NCBI RefSeq assembly: GCF_001660815.1
Contig: NZ_LYMI01000009.1
Location: 80,058-144,057 of the forward strand
From: Xanthomonas nasturtii
Lineage (GTDB): Bacteria > Pseudomonadota > Gammaproteobacteria > Xanthomonadales > Xanthomonadaceae
Reading direction: 5' to 3'
DNA: 64,000 nucleotides
Shown: positions 37,035 to 48,673 of the stretch, one piece after another
How the letters are laid out: each line of letters begins with the position of its first letter
How positions within the stretch are numbered: the first letter of the stretch is position 1
Position numbers and translations under genes: made by a program
Notes under the pieces: model-generated
The model's database searches: none
What the model was told of the DNA's origin: nothing
Seen by the model: only the letters and a program-made list of their open reading frames with translations

Positions 37035-38066
37035 ATGCTGCGCGCCTTGTGTCTTGAGAGCTCCGCGTTGAACGCATTGCCGCTGCGCATTCTGGGCACC
37101 GGGCGCCATGTTCCGGCGACGGAAGTGACCTCGCACCAGTTGGACGAGCGCTGGCAGCTGCCGGCGGGAACAACATTCGCGCGGCTGGGCGTGGAAACAC
37201 GCCATTACGTGGGCGAGGGCGAGACCGCATCGTCGATGGGCGCGGCCGCCGCGCAACAGGCCTTGGCCAGCGCCGGTCTGGACGCCAGCCAAATCGATTG
37301 CCTGATTTCTGCCTGTAGCGTGATGGAACAGCCGATTCCCTGCCAGGCGGTGCTGATCCAGCGCGCGCTCGGCCTGGGCGATTCCGGCATCCCCGCATTC
37401 GACGTCAATGCAACCTGCCTGAGTTTTCTGGTGGCACTGGATATGGCGGCCAACGCGCTGGCGCTTGGCCGTTACCAGCGCGTGCTGATCGTCTCCAGCG
37501 AGGTCGCATCGGCCGGGCTGGATGCAGCAACGCCGGCCACGGCCGGCTTGTTCGGCGATGGTGCGGCCGCAGTGCTCGTTGGACGTAGCGCAGCGGGGCA
37601 GGGCTCGGCGCTGCTCTCCAGCCGGTTGTCCAGTTATGGCAGCGGCGCGGAGCTGTGCCGCATTCGCGGTGGCGGCACCCGGTATCCGCATGGCGAAGAC
37701 AGCGCGCCCGATGCCTCGCGCACGTTCTGTATGGATGGACGTGGCGCCTATCGCTTCGCCGCGCGGCAGCTGCCGGCATTCTGGGAACGGCTGCTGCACG
37801 ACGCCGGCACCACCGCTGCAGCCTTGCGTTGCCTGGTGCCACATCAAGCCTCCGGCGGCGGCCTGGATCATGTGGTGCAGACACTGGACCTGCGCCCCGA
37901 TCAGGTGGTGCGCATTCTGCAGCGCACCGGCAATCAGGTGGCCGCCTCGTTGCCGCATGCACTGCATCACGCGTGTGTCGAACTGGGTCTGCAGCGCGGC
38001 GATCTGGTCGCGTTGCTCGGCACCGGTGCGGGGCTTGCCATCGGCGGCATGGTGTTGCGCTACTGA
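37035..38066 (+). CDS. gumO: GumO, FabH-like ketoacyl synthase III
   Basis: Thiolase-fold condensing enzyme of 343 residues. The catalytic triad is recognisable: Cys in DVNATCLSFLVALD, His in LVPHQASGGG and Asn in TGNQVAASLPH, as in FabH/OleA relatives. The start is uncertain: ATG 37035 gives the stated length, while TTG 37068 starts closer to the usual FabH N-terminus (LPLRILGTGRHVP). It couples (TGATG) to gumP and four more genes, so it probably supplies a ketoacyl precursor rather than acting in xanthan assembly (inference). Confidence 0.9.
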   Translation: MLRALCLESSALNALPLRILGTGRHVPATEVTSHQLDERWQLPAGTTFARLGVETRHYVGEGETASSMGAAAAQQALASAGLDASQIDCLISACSVMEQPIPCQAVLIQRALGLGDSGIPAFDVNATCLSFLVALDMAANALALGRYQRVLIVSSEVASAGLDAATPATAGLFGDGAAAVLVGRSAAGQGSALLSSRLSSYGSGAELCRIRGGGTRYPHGEDSAPDASRTFCMDGRGAYRFAARQLPAFWERLLHDAGTTAAALRCLVPHQASGGGLDHVVQTLDLRPDQVVRILQRTGNQVAASLPHALHHACVELGLQRGDLVALLGTGAGLAIGGMVLRY

Positions 38067-38914
38067 TGCCGGTGCGCGTGTCGCTCGAACTGTTGCGGGT
38101 TGGCCACTGTCGCCATTGCGAACGCATGGTGCGCGCGGATGGCCACTGGCATGCGGTGGAATTCCCGGCGTTGAGCGTGCTGATCCGGCATCCACAGCGT
38201 GGCGCGCTGCTCTACGACACCGGCTATGCCGCGCATTTTTTTCGCGCGACCGATCCGTGGCCGGAGCGCGTGTATCGCTGGACCACGCCAGTGAGCCTGC
38301 CGGCCCACGAAACCCTGGGCGCGCAGTTGGGCAAACGCGGCGTGGCGCTGGACGAGATTGCCTGGTGCCTGATTTCGCATTTCCACGCCGACCATGTCGG
38401 CGGCCTGCGCGATTTGCCCAATGCGCGCTTTGTCTGCCTGCGTGCGGATTACCAGCAGGTGCGCAGCTGTTCGCGCCTGGGTGGGTTGCGCCGCGCCTTG
38501 CTGCCGCAGTTGCTGCCGAACGACTTCGACCAGCGGCTGCAGTTTGCCGAACAGGCGTCGCAGCGCGCGTTGAGCGGCGCCTGGCAGTCGCTCGGCCCGG
38601 CCTACGATCTGTTCGAGGACGGCAGCGTGCTGGCGTTGCCGCTCCCCGGTCACGTACCCGGCCAGATGGGGCTGTGGCTGCGCGATCAGCACGACCGCGA
38701 GGTGTTGTTGTGTGCGGACGCGGTGTGGTCGTCGGCAACCTGGGCCGCGCTGCAATGGCCGGCCTGGCCCACGCGCCTTCTGATGCACGACTGGCACGCA
38801 TTCCAACGCACCGTGCATCGCCTGCACGCGTTGTCGCAGGTGCATCCGGAGCTGGCCATCCTGCCATCGCACTGCCAACCCAGTCTCGACCGTTATCAAC
38901 CGGAGTGGCGATGA
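38066..38914 (+). CDS. gumP: GumP, metallo-beta-lactamase-fold hydrolase
   Basis: A 282-residue metallo-hydrolase with the zinc motif SHFHADHVGG (HxHxDH, residues ~110-118) and later metal ligands (LPGHVPGQMGL, CADAVW, SHCQPS). The layout is like N-acyl homoserine lactonases and related esterases or thioesterases. It overlaps gumO by one base and the next gene by ATGA. Confidence 0.9.
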   Translation: MPVRVSLELLRVGHCRHCERMVRADGHWHAVEFPALSVLIRHPQRGALLYDTGYAAHFFRATDPWPERVYRWTTPVSLPAHETLGAQLGKRGVALDEIAWCLISHFHADHVGGLRDLPNARFVCLRADYQQVRSCSRLGGLRRALLPQLLPNDFDQRLQFAEQASQRALSGAWQSLGPAYDLFEDGSVLALPLPGHVPGQMGLWLRDQHDREVLLCADAVWSSATWAALQWPAWPTRLLMHDWHAFQRTVHRLHALSQVHPELAILPSHCQPSLDRYQPEWR

Positions 38915-39870
38915 GCCTGCGCATTCTCGTGACCGGTGCGTCCGGTTTTGTCGGTGGTTCGTTCCTGCGGCGGTTTCAGGGGCAGCCGGGTGTCGAGATT
39001 CACGGCATCGGGCGCCGCGCCAGCGAGTTGCCCAACTACCACCGCATCGACCTGAGCCAACCGTTTTCATTGGACTGGCAACCGGATGTGGTGATTCATG
39101 CGGCTGCGCTGGCATCGCCGTGGGGCACGCGCGCGCAGTTCCAGCTGCACAACGTGCAGGCCACTGCCAATGTCATCGACTTCTGCAAGCGCAATGGCTG
39201 CCCGCGGCTGCTGTATGTGTCGTCCAGTTCGGTGTTCTACCGCGAAGCGCATCAATACGATCTGGATGAAGACAGCCCGATCGGCCCGGCCTTCGTCAAC
39301 ACGTACGCGCACACCAAATACCTCGGCGAAACCCTGCTCGATACGTATCCTGGTGAGAGATGCGTGTTGCGCCCGCGTGCCGTGTTCGGGCCCGGCGACA
39401 CGGTGCTGTTTCCGCGTGTGATCGCCGCTGCGCACAAGGGTGCGCTGCCACGTTTCGTCGGCCAGACCCAGCCGGTGATCGGCGACCTGATCTATATCGA
39501 TACGCTGTGCGATTACCTGTATCGCGCAGCCACCGCGCCGCAGTTGCAGGCTGCTTACAATCTCACCAACGCGCAGCCGGTGGATCTGCAACAGTTGTTG
39601 TTGGACCTGCTCACGCGCCTGCAGCTGCCGCTGCCGCGACGCGAGGTACGCATCGCCACTGCACTGCGTATGGCCAGCGTGGTGGAGGTTGCATATCGCG
39701 TGCTGCGCCTGCGCGGCGAGCCGCCGATCACGCGTTTTGGCGTGGGTGCATTCGCTTACTCCAAGACCTTCGATCCGCGCCGCACGCTTGCCGATCTCGG
39801 CCCGCCCAGCGTCAGTCTGGACGAGGGCGTGGAGGCCTTCGTGCGCTGGCAGGCGGCGCAGTGGAGCTGA
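38911..39870 (+). CDS. NAD(P)-dependent epimerase/dehydratase (extended SDR)
   Basis: 319 residues with Rossmann motif TGASGFVGG (near the N-terminus), active-site VSSSSVF and the YxxxK pair in YAHTKYLGE. The layout fits 3-beta-hydroxysteroid dehydrogenase-like or OleD-like reductases as well as sugar epimerases. The position after a ketoacyl synthase and hydrolase favours a keto-reductase role (inference). It overlaps gumP by 4 nt and the next gene by 10 nt. Confidence 0.87.
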   Translation: MSLRILVTGASGFVGGSFLRRFQGQPGVEIHGIGRRASELPNYHRIDLSQPFSLDWQPDVVIHAAALASPWGTRAQFQLHNVQATANVIDFCKRNGCPRLLYVSSSSVFYREAHQYDLDEDSPIGPAFVNTYAHTKYLGETLLDTYPGERCVLRPRAVFGPGDTVLFPRVIAAAHKGALPRFVGQTQPVIGDLIYIDTLCDYLYRAATAPQLQAAYNLTNAQPVDLQQLLLDLLTRLQLPLPRREVRIATALRMASVVEVAYRVLRLRGEPPITRFGVGAFAYSKTFDPRRTLADLGPPSVSLDEGVEAFVRWQAAQWS

Positions 39871-41015
39871 TCGTCCCGACCCTGGCCGTGCTGTATCTGG
39901 GCGTGCTGCTGTTCAAGACGGCGGCGGTGCTGTGGGTCATGCGGGGCGAACGCCGCAGACCACCGCGCATTGCCGTTGCAACGCCGGCAGAGGTGGCGAT
40001 CCTGCAGCCCATTCTTGGTGGCGATGCGCATCTGCAGGACGTGCTCACCGCCAACGTGCAGGCATTGCCGCAGGCGCAGTTCGTCTGGTTGCTGGATGCC
40101 GACGATCGCCCGGGAAACGCTGCTGCCGATGCAGTGATTGCGCAGTCTCCGCAACTGCGTATCACGCGCATGCTGGTGCCCCCGGCGCCGCCCGGCATCA
40201 ATCCCAAGGCATGGAAGCTCGATTACGCATTGCCGCACATCACTGCGCCTGTCAGCCTGATTCTTGACGACGATGCGCACCTCAGCGGCCCTGCGTTGTC
40301 GCAGCTGTTGCGGGATCTGGCGCACGCCGATGTGGTCACTGCGCTGCCGTATTACCACGACAGCGCCACCGTGGCGGGCCGCCTGTTGGCGCAGTTCGTC
40401 AACAACAATGCCGCGCTGACCTACCTGGGCTGGCTGCCGTTTGCAGCGCCGCTGACCCTCAACGGCATGTGCTATGCGGCGCGTACCGCGCAGCTGCGTA
40501 CCTGGGGAGGCTTTTCTGCATTGCTGGAGCAACTGACCGACGACCTGGCCTTTGCCACGCTGGTGCGCGCGCGTGGCGGGCGCCTCTGGCAATCCACCGC
40601 ACCGGTAGCGATGCGCACCGCGATGCCGGACCTGCCTGGTTACCTGCGCCAGATGCATCGCTGGATGCTGTTCGCATTGATCCTGTTGCGCCGTCAACGG
40701 CTGGGTGTGCGCAGCGCCATCGGCATGTTGCAGGGGCTGCCGCCAGTGCTGCTGCTGGCCATGCTGATCGGCGCCTGCGTGCAGCACACCTGGCCGGCTG
40801 CATCTTCGGTGGTGATTGTGTTGCTGGCGCGCGCGCTGCTGCTGTGCGGCGTGCAATGGCGCGTCACCGGCGCAGTCCGCCACCGCGTGTTGCTGTCGAT
40901 CATTGCCGAATGCCTGCAGCCGCTGCATCTGCTGCATGCAGCGCTGGTACGCACGATTCGCTGGCGTACGCGGCGTTACCGCGTGTTGTCTGATGGGTGT
41001 TTTCGTGTGCAGTGA
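39861..41015 (+). CDS. GT2/GT21-type membrane glycosyltransferase (ceramide glucosyltransferase-like)
   Basis: 384 residues from GTG 39861, which overlaps the upstream stop. It has an N-terminal membrane helix (LIVPTLAVLYLGVLLFKTAAVLWVM). The catalytic GT-A part has the D residues in LDADDRP, ILDDDAHL and LTDDLAFA, and a QxxRW motif (YLRQMHRWM), followed by C-terminal membrane helices. This is the ceramide glucosyltransferase/HpnI layout, suggesting a lipid acceptor. It overlaps the following gene by 23 nt. Confidence 0.83.
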   Translation: MELIVPTLAVLYLGVLLFKTAAVLWVMRGERRRPPRIAVATPAEVAILQPILGGDAHLQDVLTANVQALPQAQFVWLLDADDRPGNAAADAVIAQSPQLRITRMLVPPAPPGINPKAWKLDYALPHITAPVSLILDDDAHLSGPALSQLLRDLAHADVVTALPYYHDSATVAGRLLAQFVNNNAALTYLGWLPFAAPLTLNGMCYAARTAQLRTWGGFSALLEQLTDDLAFATLVRARGGRLWQSTAPVAMRTAMPDLPGYLRQMHRWMLFALILLRRQRLGVRSAIGMLQGLPPVLLLAMLIGACVQHTWPAASSVVIVLLARALLLCGVQWRVTGAVRHRVLLSIIAECLQPLHLLHAALVRTIRWRTRRYRVLSDGCFRVQ

Positions 41016-41604
41016 GCCAGGCACGCTGCAGATCGCCTTCCTCACCGGGCAAAGCGACCCGGCAAGCTGCGCGCTGAGTGCGGAGCAGCAGGCATTTCTG
41101 CAACAACTGCGCGGCACGGGCCGGCACTGCGTGACCTGCAATTATCCGTATCGCCATGACAGCGCGGCGCACCGACGCATACCGCTGTGGCGTGCCAGCC
41201 TGTCCAATGCGCGGCAGTATCTTGCGGCGCGCAACGCCCGCGTTGCTGCTGCCGATCGCGCACGCGTGCACGCGCTGCTGGAACAGGCGCCGATGACGCT
41301 GCTGCTGGCCGGCAGCTGCGGGCTGCAGCTATTGAGCGCACTGCAGTTGCCGGATGCGCTGCGTGCGCGCCTGGCCGTCTTTGCGTATGGCCCGGTCTGT
41401 CATGCGCCCGCGGCCTTCGGCCGGCTGCGGGTGGTGCAAGGGCGCAGCGACTGGATCTCGCATGCACTGTTCGATGGGCAGGTGCATGCCAGACCCGCGT
41501 GCGGACACATGGCGTACCTGCGCAACGCCGAGGTGCTTGCCGAATGCCAGCGCTTGCTCGTGCAGATCGAACGGATGCGACCGGACACGACGCATGCGCA
41601 TTGA
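40993..41604 (+). CDS. Conserved hypothetical protein in the gumO-GT operon
   Basis: 203 residues. I do not recognise the family. The only suggestive segment is LLLAGSCGLQLLSALQLP (about residues 103-120), which looks like a nucleophile elbow (G-S-x-G) of alpha/beta hydrolases, and a later GHMAYLRN that could supply a His. ATG 40993 lies inside the preceding gene, and its 3' end overlaps the next gene by 11 nt, so it is part of the same translation-coupled operon. Confidence 0.7.
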   Translation: MGVFVCSEPGTLQIAFLTGQSDPASCALSAEQQAFLQQLRGTGRHCVTCNYPYRHDSAAHRRIPLWRASLSNARQYLAARNARVAAADRARVHALLEQAPMTLLLAGSCGLQLLSALQLPDALRARLAVFAYGPVCHAPAAFGRLRVVQGRSDWISHALFDGQVHARPACGHMAYLRNAEVLAECQRLLVQIERMRPDTTHAH

Positions 41605-42850
41605 TCTGATCGCACCACCGTATAGCGGGCATCTGCATCCCATCCTGGCGATCGCGCGGCAGCTAGCTGCACAGCACGAGGTGCATGTCATCAGCACGCC
41701 GGCCGCGCAGGCGCGCATCCGTGCCTGCGGGCTCACTGCCGCCAGCGTGCTGGATGCGCATGCCGATCGCTTGCTGCTTTCCATCGCCAACCCGCCGCAT
41801 GCAGTAGGCCACAACCCCTTGCGCCTGCGTCGGCAGCTGCACAGCGCGCTCGGTCTGATGGCGCAGCTTGGCGACGCGTTACAGCAGCGCTGGCGCGCGC
41901 GGCGGCCGGATCTGGTGATCGTCGACTTCACCTTGCCCAGCGCAGGACTGGCGGCGCAGGCGATGGGGATCGCCTGGTGGACCAGCATGCCCTCGCCGTG
42001 CGTGATCGAAACCGCCGACGGGCCGCCCGCGTACTTCGGTGGGTTGCATCCTGCGGCCACGCCCCTGCAGCGCGCGTGGCACGCGGTGGCACGCCGGCTC
42101 ACGCGCGGCTTCAAACGGACCTTGCACCTGTGCTATCGACGCCAGATGCGCGCCTGCGGGTTGCCGGCGATCTATCGCAGCGATCGCAGCGAGGCGGTGT
42201 ATTCGCCGCAGTGCATTCTGGCCCTGGGAGTGCCGTCGTTCGAACTTGCGCAGCGCTGGCCTGCGGCGGTGCGCTTCGTCGGGCCCCAGTCGTGCACGCC
42301 GCCCTCGTCCGTGACCGCGCCCAGCTTCGTTGCAGGGCGCCGGCATGTGCTGGTGACGCTGGGCACGCATCTGCACTGGGTGAAGCAGCGCATGGATGGC
42401 ATGTTGCGTGCGCTGGCGCCACAGTTCCCCGAAGTGATCTTCCATTTCAGCGACGGCGACACGGGCGCGCCACCGCAGCCGGGGCAGGGCAACTATCAAC
42501 GGCTGGCGTACGTGGATTACGCGCAGCACCTGCAGCGCTATGCGCTGGTGGTTCATCACGGTGGCGCCGGCATTCTGTATGCCTGCCTGGCCGCGGGATT
42601 ACCTGCGATTGTCTATCCGCTGGATTACGACCAGTTCGACCACGCCGCGCGCTTGCAGGTGGCAGGCGCTGCCTGGTGGTTGCGCGATCTGGATGGCTTG
42701 CCGGCGCTGCTGCGCGAGGCGCTCGATACCAACGCAGCGCCATCCGGCGTGGGTCGCTTGCAGGCCGAGCTGCACCTGATCCGGTCGCAGGCGCGCATCG
42801 TGCAGTTGGTGGATGGCTTCGCGCGGACTGACGCGGTGCCGCCGATATAA
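41594..42850 (+). CDS. GT1-type glycosyltransferase (UGT/MGT-like)
   Basis: 418 residues with the GT-B architecture of UDP-dependent glycosyltransferases acting on small or lipid molecules. The N-terminus has PPYSGHLHPILAIARQLA, and the C-terminal sugar-nucleotide binding region has LVTLGTHLHWVKQRM, VHHGGAGILYACLAAGLPAI and PLDYDQFDHAARL. It ends the six-gene operon that starts at gumO, 34 nt before the convergent dxs gene. Confidence 0.87.
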   Translation: MRIDLIAPPYSGHLHPILAIARQLAAQHEVHVISTPAAQARIRACGLTAASVLDAHADRLLLSIANPPHAVGHNPLRLRRQLHSALGLMAQLGDALQQRWRARRPDLVIVDFTLPSAGLAAQAMGIAWWTSMPSPCVIETADGPPAYFGGLHPAATPLQRAWHAVARRLTRGFKRTLHLCYRRQMRACGLPAIYRSDRSEAVYSPQCILALGVPSFELAQRWPAAVRFVGPQSCTPPSSVTAPSFVAGRRHVLVTLGTHLHWVKQRMDGMLRALAPQFPEVIFHFSDGDTGAPPQPGQGNYQRLAYVDYAQHLQRYALVVHHGGAGILYACLAAGLPAIVYPLDYDQFDHAARLQVAGAAWWLRDLDGLPALLREALDTNAAPSGVGRLQAELHLIRSQARIVQLVDGFARTDAVPPI

Positions 42851-42884
42851 GGCAGCACGCGCGCGTCCGGCTTGTCCGCTGCTC

Positions 42885-44828
42885 TCAGCCCACGGCCGCG
42901 TTCAACGGAGGCGTCTTGCTGACCATCAACTGCGGCCAGCGCTTGAGCACCGCAGCGCGAATGCCGGCCTGGTCGATGCCGGCCTCCGCCAACAGGTCTT
43001 CGCGGCTGGCATGGTGCTGGAAGCTGTCCGGCAGACCCAGGTGCAGAGTCGGCATAGTGATGGCTTCGGCGTTGAGCAATTCCGACACGCCCGAACCGGC
43101 GCCGCCGGCAATGACGTTGTCTTCGATGGTAACGAAGCCGTCGTGGGTCTTGGCCAGTTCCAGCAGCATTGCCTTGTCGAGCGGTTTGACAAAGCGCATG
43201 TTGACCACGGTCAGGCCCAGTTCGCGGCCCACCGCTTCGGCCGCTTCCACGGTCACGCCGAAGCCGAGCAGGGCGATGCGGGTGCCGCTGTGGCGCAGCT
43301 GCGCCTTGCCGATCGGAAGGGTGGTCAGCGTGGTGTCCAGCGCTGCGCCGGGGCCGGTGCCGCGCGGGTAGCGTACCGCTGCCGGGCCTTCGTACTGCAC
43401 GCCGGTGCTCAGCATCTGGCGGCATTCGGCCTCGTCAGCTGGTGCCATCACCAGCATGTGCGGCACGCAGCGCAGGAAGCTCAGGTCCAGGTTGCCGGCA
43501 TGGGTGGCGCCATCCGGGCCGACCACGCCGCCGCGATCGATCGCGAACAGCACGTCGAGCTTCTGCACCGCCACGTCGTGCACCAACTGGTCGTAGCCGC
43601 GCTGCAGGAAGGTGGAATAGATCGCCACCACCGGCTTGGCACCTTGCGTGGCCATGCCGGCGGCCAGCGTCACCGCGTGCTGCTCGGCGATTGCCACGTC
43701 GAAATAGCGCTGCGGGTATTCCTTGCTGAAACGCACCAGGCCCGAGCCTTCGCGCATTGCCGGGGTGATGACCAGCAGCTTGGGCTCGGCCGCGGCCATG
43801 TCGCAGACCCAGTCGCTGAAGACGTCGGTATAGGTCGGCTTCTTGGCGCCGGCCTTGGCCACCAGGCCCTTGCTCGGGTCGAACGGGCCGACCGCGTGGT
43901 AGCCGATCTGGTCGCCTTCGGCCAGTTCGTAGCCCTTGCCCTTGGTGGTGATGACGTGCAGCAGCTGCGGGCCCTTGAGCGTTTGCAGGGTCTTCAGTGC
44001 ACCGACCAGGCTGGGCAGGTCGTGGCCGTCGATCGGGCCGGTGTAATGGAAGCCCATTTCCTCGAACAGCGTGGACGGCACGAACATGCCTTTCCAGTGT
44101 TCTTCCCAGCGCCGCACGAAACGCGCGGTGGGGTTGTTCTTCTTGTCGCCGAGGATCTTCTTGCCGCCTTCGCGGATGGCATTGAGCGTGCGGCTGCCGC
44201 TGGCGCGGCCCAGCATCTTGGTCAGCCCGCCCACTGCCTCGGAGATCGACATGCGGTTGTCGTTGAGGATCACCAGCAGGTTCGGTTCCGGGTCCATGCC
44301 GCCGGCGTGGTTGAGCGCCTCGTAGACCATGCCGGCGGTCATCGCGCCGTCGCCGATCACTGCGACCACCTTGCGGTCGTCGCCATTGCGCTGCGCGGCG
44401 ATGGCCATGCCGAGCGCGGCCGAGATCGAGGTCGACGAATGACCGACCCCGAAGGTGTCGTAGACGCTTTCTTCGCGCTTGGGGAACGGCGCCACACCGT
44501 CCTTCTGCTTGACCGTATGGATCTGGTCGCGCCGGCCGGTGAGGATCTTGTGCGGGTAGGTCTGATGCCCGACATCCCACACCAGCTGATCGACCGGGGT
44601 CTGATACAGGTAGTGCAGGGCGACGGTGAGTTCGATCACGCCCAGGCCGGCCGCGAAGTGTCCGCCGCTCTTGCCCACCGATTCGATCAGGTAGGAACGC
44701 AGTTCTTCGGCGATCGCGGTCAGCTCGGCTTCGTCGAAGCGACGCAGATCGTCGGGAGTCTGGATGCGGGACAGGCGCGGATAGCGGGTGGAGTCGATCA
44801 TCATCGTGTCAATATTCTGAAGCCGCAT
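42885..44828 (-). CDS. dxs: 1-deoxy-D-xylulose-5-phosphate synthase
   Basis: First enzyme of the MEP isoprenoid pathway: condenses pyruvate and glyceraldehyde-3-P using thiamine diphosphate. 647 residues from ATG 44828, which has GGGGAGGA 4-5 nt upstream. The often-annotated internal start [13 protein letters not shown] at 44801 lacks a ribosome-binding site. Thiamine-diphosphate motif [18 protein letters not shown]...NDN is present, as are the transketolase domains. It is convergent with the GT1 gene. Confidence 0.96.
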   Translation of the reverse strand: MRLQNIDTMMIDSTRYPRLSRIQTPDDLRRFDEAELTAIAEELRSYLIESVGKSGGHFAAGLGVIELTVALHYLYQTPVDQLVWDVGHQTYPHKILTGRRDQIHTVKQKDGVAPFPKREESVYDTFGVGHSSTSISAALGMAIAAQRNGDDRKVVAVIGDGAMTAGMVYEALNHAGGMDPEPNLLVILNDNRMSISEAVGGLTKMLGRASGSRTLNAIREGGKKILGDKKNNPTARFVRRWEEHWKGMFVPSTLFEEMGFHYTGPIDGHDLPSLVGALKTLQTLKGPQLLHVITTKGKGYELAEGDQIGYHAVGPFDPSKGLVAKAGAKKPTYTDVFSDWVCDMAAAEPKLLVITPAMREGSGLVRFSKEYPQRYFDVAIAEQHAVTLAAGMATQGAKPVVAIYSTFLQRGYDQLVHDVAVQKLDVLFAIDRGGVVGPDGATHAGNLDLSFLRCVPHMLVMAPADEAECRQMLSTGVQYEGPAAVRYPRGTGPGAALDTTLTTLPIGKAQLRHSGTRIALLGFGVTVEAAEAVGRELGLTVVNMRFVKPLDKAMLLELAKTHDGFVTIEDNVIAGGAGSGVSELLNAEAITMPTLHLGLPDSFQHHASREDLLAEAGIDQAGIRAAVLKRWPQLMVSKTPPLNAAVG

Positions 44829-45240
44829 TGTCCTCCCCATGCGAAGGCCCGGCAAGCAAACTGGTTCAGCTGTCAGCGGGAAGCGACGGGGAAAGGCGCC
44901 GCCACGGTCAGGCTGCGTGCCGATCACGGACGCCTGCGGCAATCTGCCGCACCTTGCGGCGTGCGCGTTGCACGGTTCATTCCAGGGAGGCTGGACGAGC
45001 GCGTGGCACGCCGTTGGCTGGCGGAAATGCTGGCGGAGCACGTGATGTCATGCATTCGACCGCTATGTCCGCCGGCACGCCGGGCTCAGCGAAAGCGGCA
45101 ATGAACAGTGATTGCGACAGCAGCCCGCGCGTCCGGGCTCAACTATCCAGGATATCCGCGCCCTCACCCGGGGTGCTGGAGCTGCTGACCACCGTGCAGC
45201 GCATCAGGCACTGCCCGCCGCTATCGGTGGCTTTGTCGGC
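44829..45240. other. Spacer upstream of dxs
   Basis: 412 nt between dxs (leftward) and the HNH gene. I see no convincing gene, repeat or RNA. It holds the dxs promoter region. Confidence 0.4.
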
Positions 45241-45897
45241 TCATAGCGACAGCTTGGAGCGCTTGGGCAACTGTGCGCGCAGGAAGGCCATCTGGTCGGA
45301 CAGGATATTGCGATTGGACAGGATCAGATGCTCGATCCAGCTAGGCCTGTACGGCACCGCCAGCAGCGGCATATGCGCCTGTTGCGGGGTGCGGTTGGCC
45401 TTGCGCGAATTGCACTGGAAGCAGGCAGTGACCACGTTTTCCCAACTGTCACGGCCACCCTTGGAGACCGGCATGACGTGATCGCGGGTCAGATGCGGGC
45501 GGCTGAAACGCTGGCCGCAGTACATGCACAACTGCGAATCGCGTGCGAACAGGGCGGTGTTGCTCAGGGTCGGGGTCGGGTCCAGCGCACGCGAACGGGC
45601 ATGGCCGCGTGCGGCGATGATGGGGTGCAATTCCAGCGAGCTGCGCTCGCCGGTCAGCCGCGAGATGCCGCCATGGATCTGCATGCAGGGCTCGCCCAGC
45701 GTCCACGAAACCGCATCGCGGGCGTACAGGCAGGCAGCGTCTTGCCAGTTGATCCAGTCCAGCACGCGGCCGTGAGCGTCGAGCGACAGCAGGCGAAGCG
45801 TGGGAAGTTGCTGGATCGCAGCGACAGCGTTGCCCGCAACCGGGGCAGAGCTGCCTCCGGGGACGATCACATCACGAACGTGCGTGTCTGTCTCCAT
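45241..45897 (-). CDS. HNH endonuclease-domain protein
   Basis: 218 residues with a C-terminal HNH/zinc module. CMYCGQRF and CFQCNSRK are the zinc knuckles, TRDHVMPVSKGG holds the catalytic His, and ENVVTAC the Asn. The N-terminal ~110 residues are unassigned. Stand-alone HNH proteins of this kind are widespread and most are of unknown target. No restriction or phage genes are nearby. Confidence 0.85.
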   Translation of the reverse strand: METDTHVRDVIVPGGSSAPVAGNAVAAIQQLPTLRLLSLDAHGRVLDWINWQDAACLYARDAVSWTLGEPCMQIHGGISRLTGERSSLELHPIIAARGHARSRALDPTPTLSNTALFARDSQLCMYCGQRFSRPHLTRDHVMPVSKGGRDSWENVVTACFQCNSRKANRTPQQAHMPLLAVPYRPSWIEHLILSNRNILSDQMAFLRAQLPKRSKLSL

Positions 45898-46251
45898 CGG
45901 GAAAACAGCTTATACCCGATCGTTGACAGTTTGTGTATCGCAGCGAACGGCCGGGCGCGTATCGAGCAACGACGAGCTCGGCAAGTACGCACGTGGCCGC
46001 GATGCCGCCGTGCTGCCGCATCACTCTGTGCACGCATCGATGGCGTAGGTGAATCGCAGCAGCGCACCTGGGCGCGGGGCCTTGCCGATCGAGACCGCCC
46101 TGTCGCGGCCAGGGCCGCTCCTACGACAGCTGAGAATCCCGCGATGTTTACGGGCAGGGCGCACCCGGGCGCGACGATTTGTTGATCGCTACCGCCTCGT
46201 CGCGGCCAGGGCTGCTCCTACGGCAGCGGCAGCCCGCCGCGATGAAGGCGC
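45898..46251. other. Spacer with REP-like repeats
   Basis: No gene. It contains two 27-nt direct repeats (46103-46129, 46200-46226) described separately. Confidence 0.6.
46103..46226. repeat. Two direct copies of a 27-nt REP-like element
   Basis: TCGCGGCCAGGGC(C/T)GCTCCTACG(A/G)CAG occurs at 46103-46129 and 46200-46226, differing at two positions. The GCTCCTA core and CGCG...GCCAG pattern match the arms of the inverted repeat at 11256-11321. Confidence 0.8.
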
Positions 46252-48045
<1,794 letters not shown>

Positions 48046-48082
48046 GCGGGATCCTTGAAGCGGGTGCGGGAGGGCGTGCGCG

Positions 48083-48559
48083 TCAGCGCAGCACGCCGTT
48101 GAGGCCGGGGGCCGGGCTGAGCGTATTGCGCGACTCCACACTGAAATCGCGCTGTTTCTTGTCCTGCGGGGTGGCCCAGACGGTGCCCTTGAGCGTGTAC
48201 GGGAACGAGCGGCCACCGGCCAGCACGTCGGCCACGGTGATGCGGCCCAGCGAGGTGGGCTGCAGTGTCACGGTGACCACGTCGGCGGTTTCCGGGCCGA
48301 TCGACATGCCGACCGCCTGATCGAGTTTGCCGGCCAGCTGGTCGCCAGCAGAGATTTCCAGCGCCACGCGGTCGAACTGCATCGGGATGCTGCTGTAGTT
48401 CTGCAGGCGCAGATCCACCGACCAGGCGCCGTCGGCACGTACGGTCAGTTGCTGGATGCTGGCGGCGGGCTCGGACACGCGGCGGACCGCGCCGCCGCAG
48501 GCGCTCAGCAGCAGCCCGCAGGCCAGCGACACAAGAAGAAGGCGATAGGCACGACGCAT
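48083..48559 (-). CDS. Lipoprotein with LEA14-like (water-stress/hypersensitive) domain
   Basis: 158 residues. The N-terminal lipoprotein signal (RLLLVSLACGLLLSAC) gives a lipid-anchored Cys at about residue 21. The rest is a beta-rich single domain (ADGAWSVDLRLQNYSSIPMQFDRVALEISAG) resembling LEA type 2 domains. The function is unknown. It lies 37 nt upstream of the acyl-CoA dehydrogenase in the same direction. Confidence 0.75.
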   Translation of the reverse strand: MRRAYRLLLVSLACGLLLSACGGAVRRVSEPAASIQQLTVRADGAWSVDLRLQNYSSIPMQFDRVALEISAGDQLAGKLDQAVGMSIGPETADVVTVTLQPTSLGRITVADVLAGGRSFPYTLKGTVWATPQDKKQRDFSVESRNTLSPAPGLNGVLR

Positions 48560-48673
48560 GTACTCGGGTCCTTTGCGGAATGAGGCGGCGCCAAGAATAC
48601 TACGCAGTACGGTCGCTGCCCCGAGCGCGCGCGCCGCGTCGGGGCGGAGCAGCCGGCGAAGCCAGGGCTGGGC

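Noticed and set aside
44829..45240. A small gene antisense to the dxs upstream region (frame 44828-45481)
   Set aside because: No protein-like pattern, and it overlaps the HNH gene in antisense.
45241..45897. HNH gene as part of a defence island
   Set aside because: No restriction, toxin or phage genes are nearby; neighbours are dxs and fatty-acid genes.
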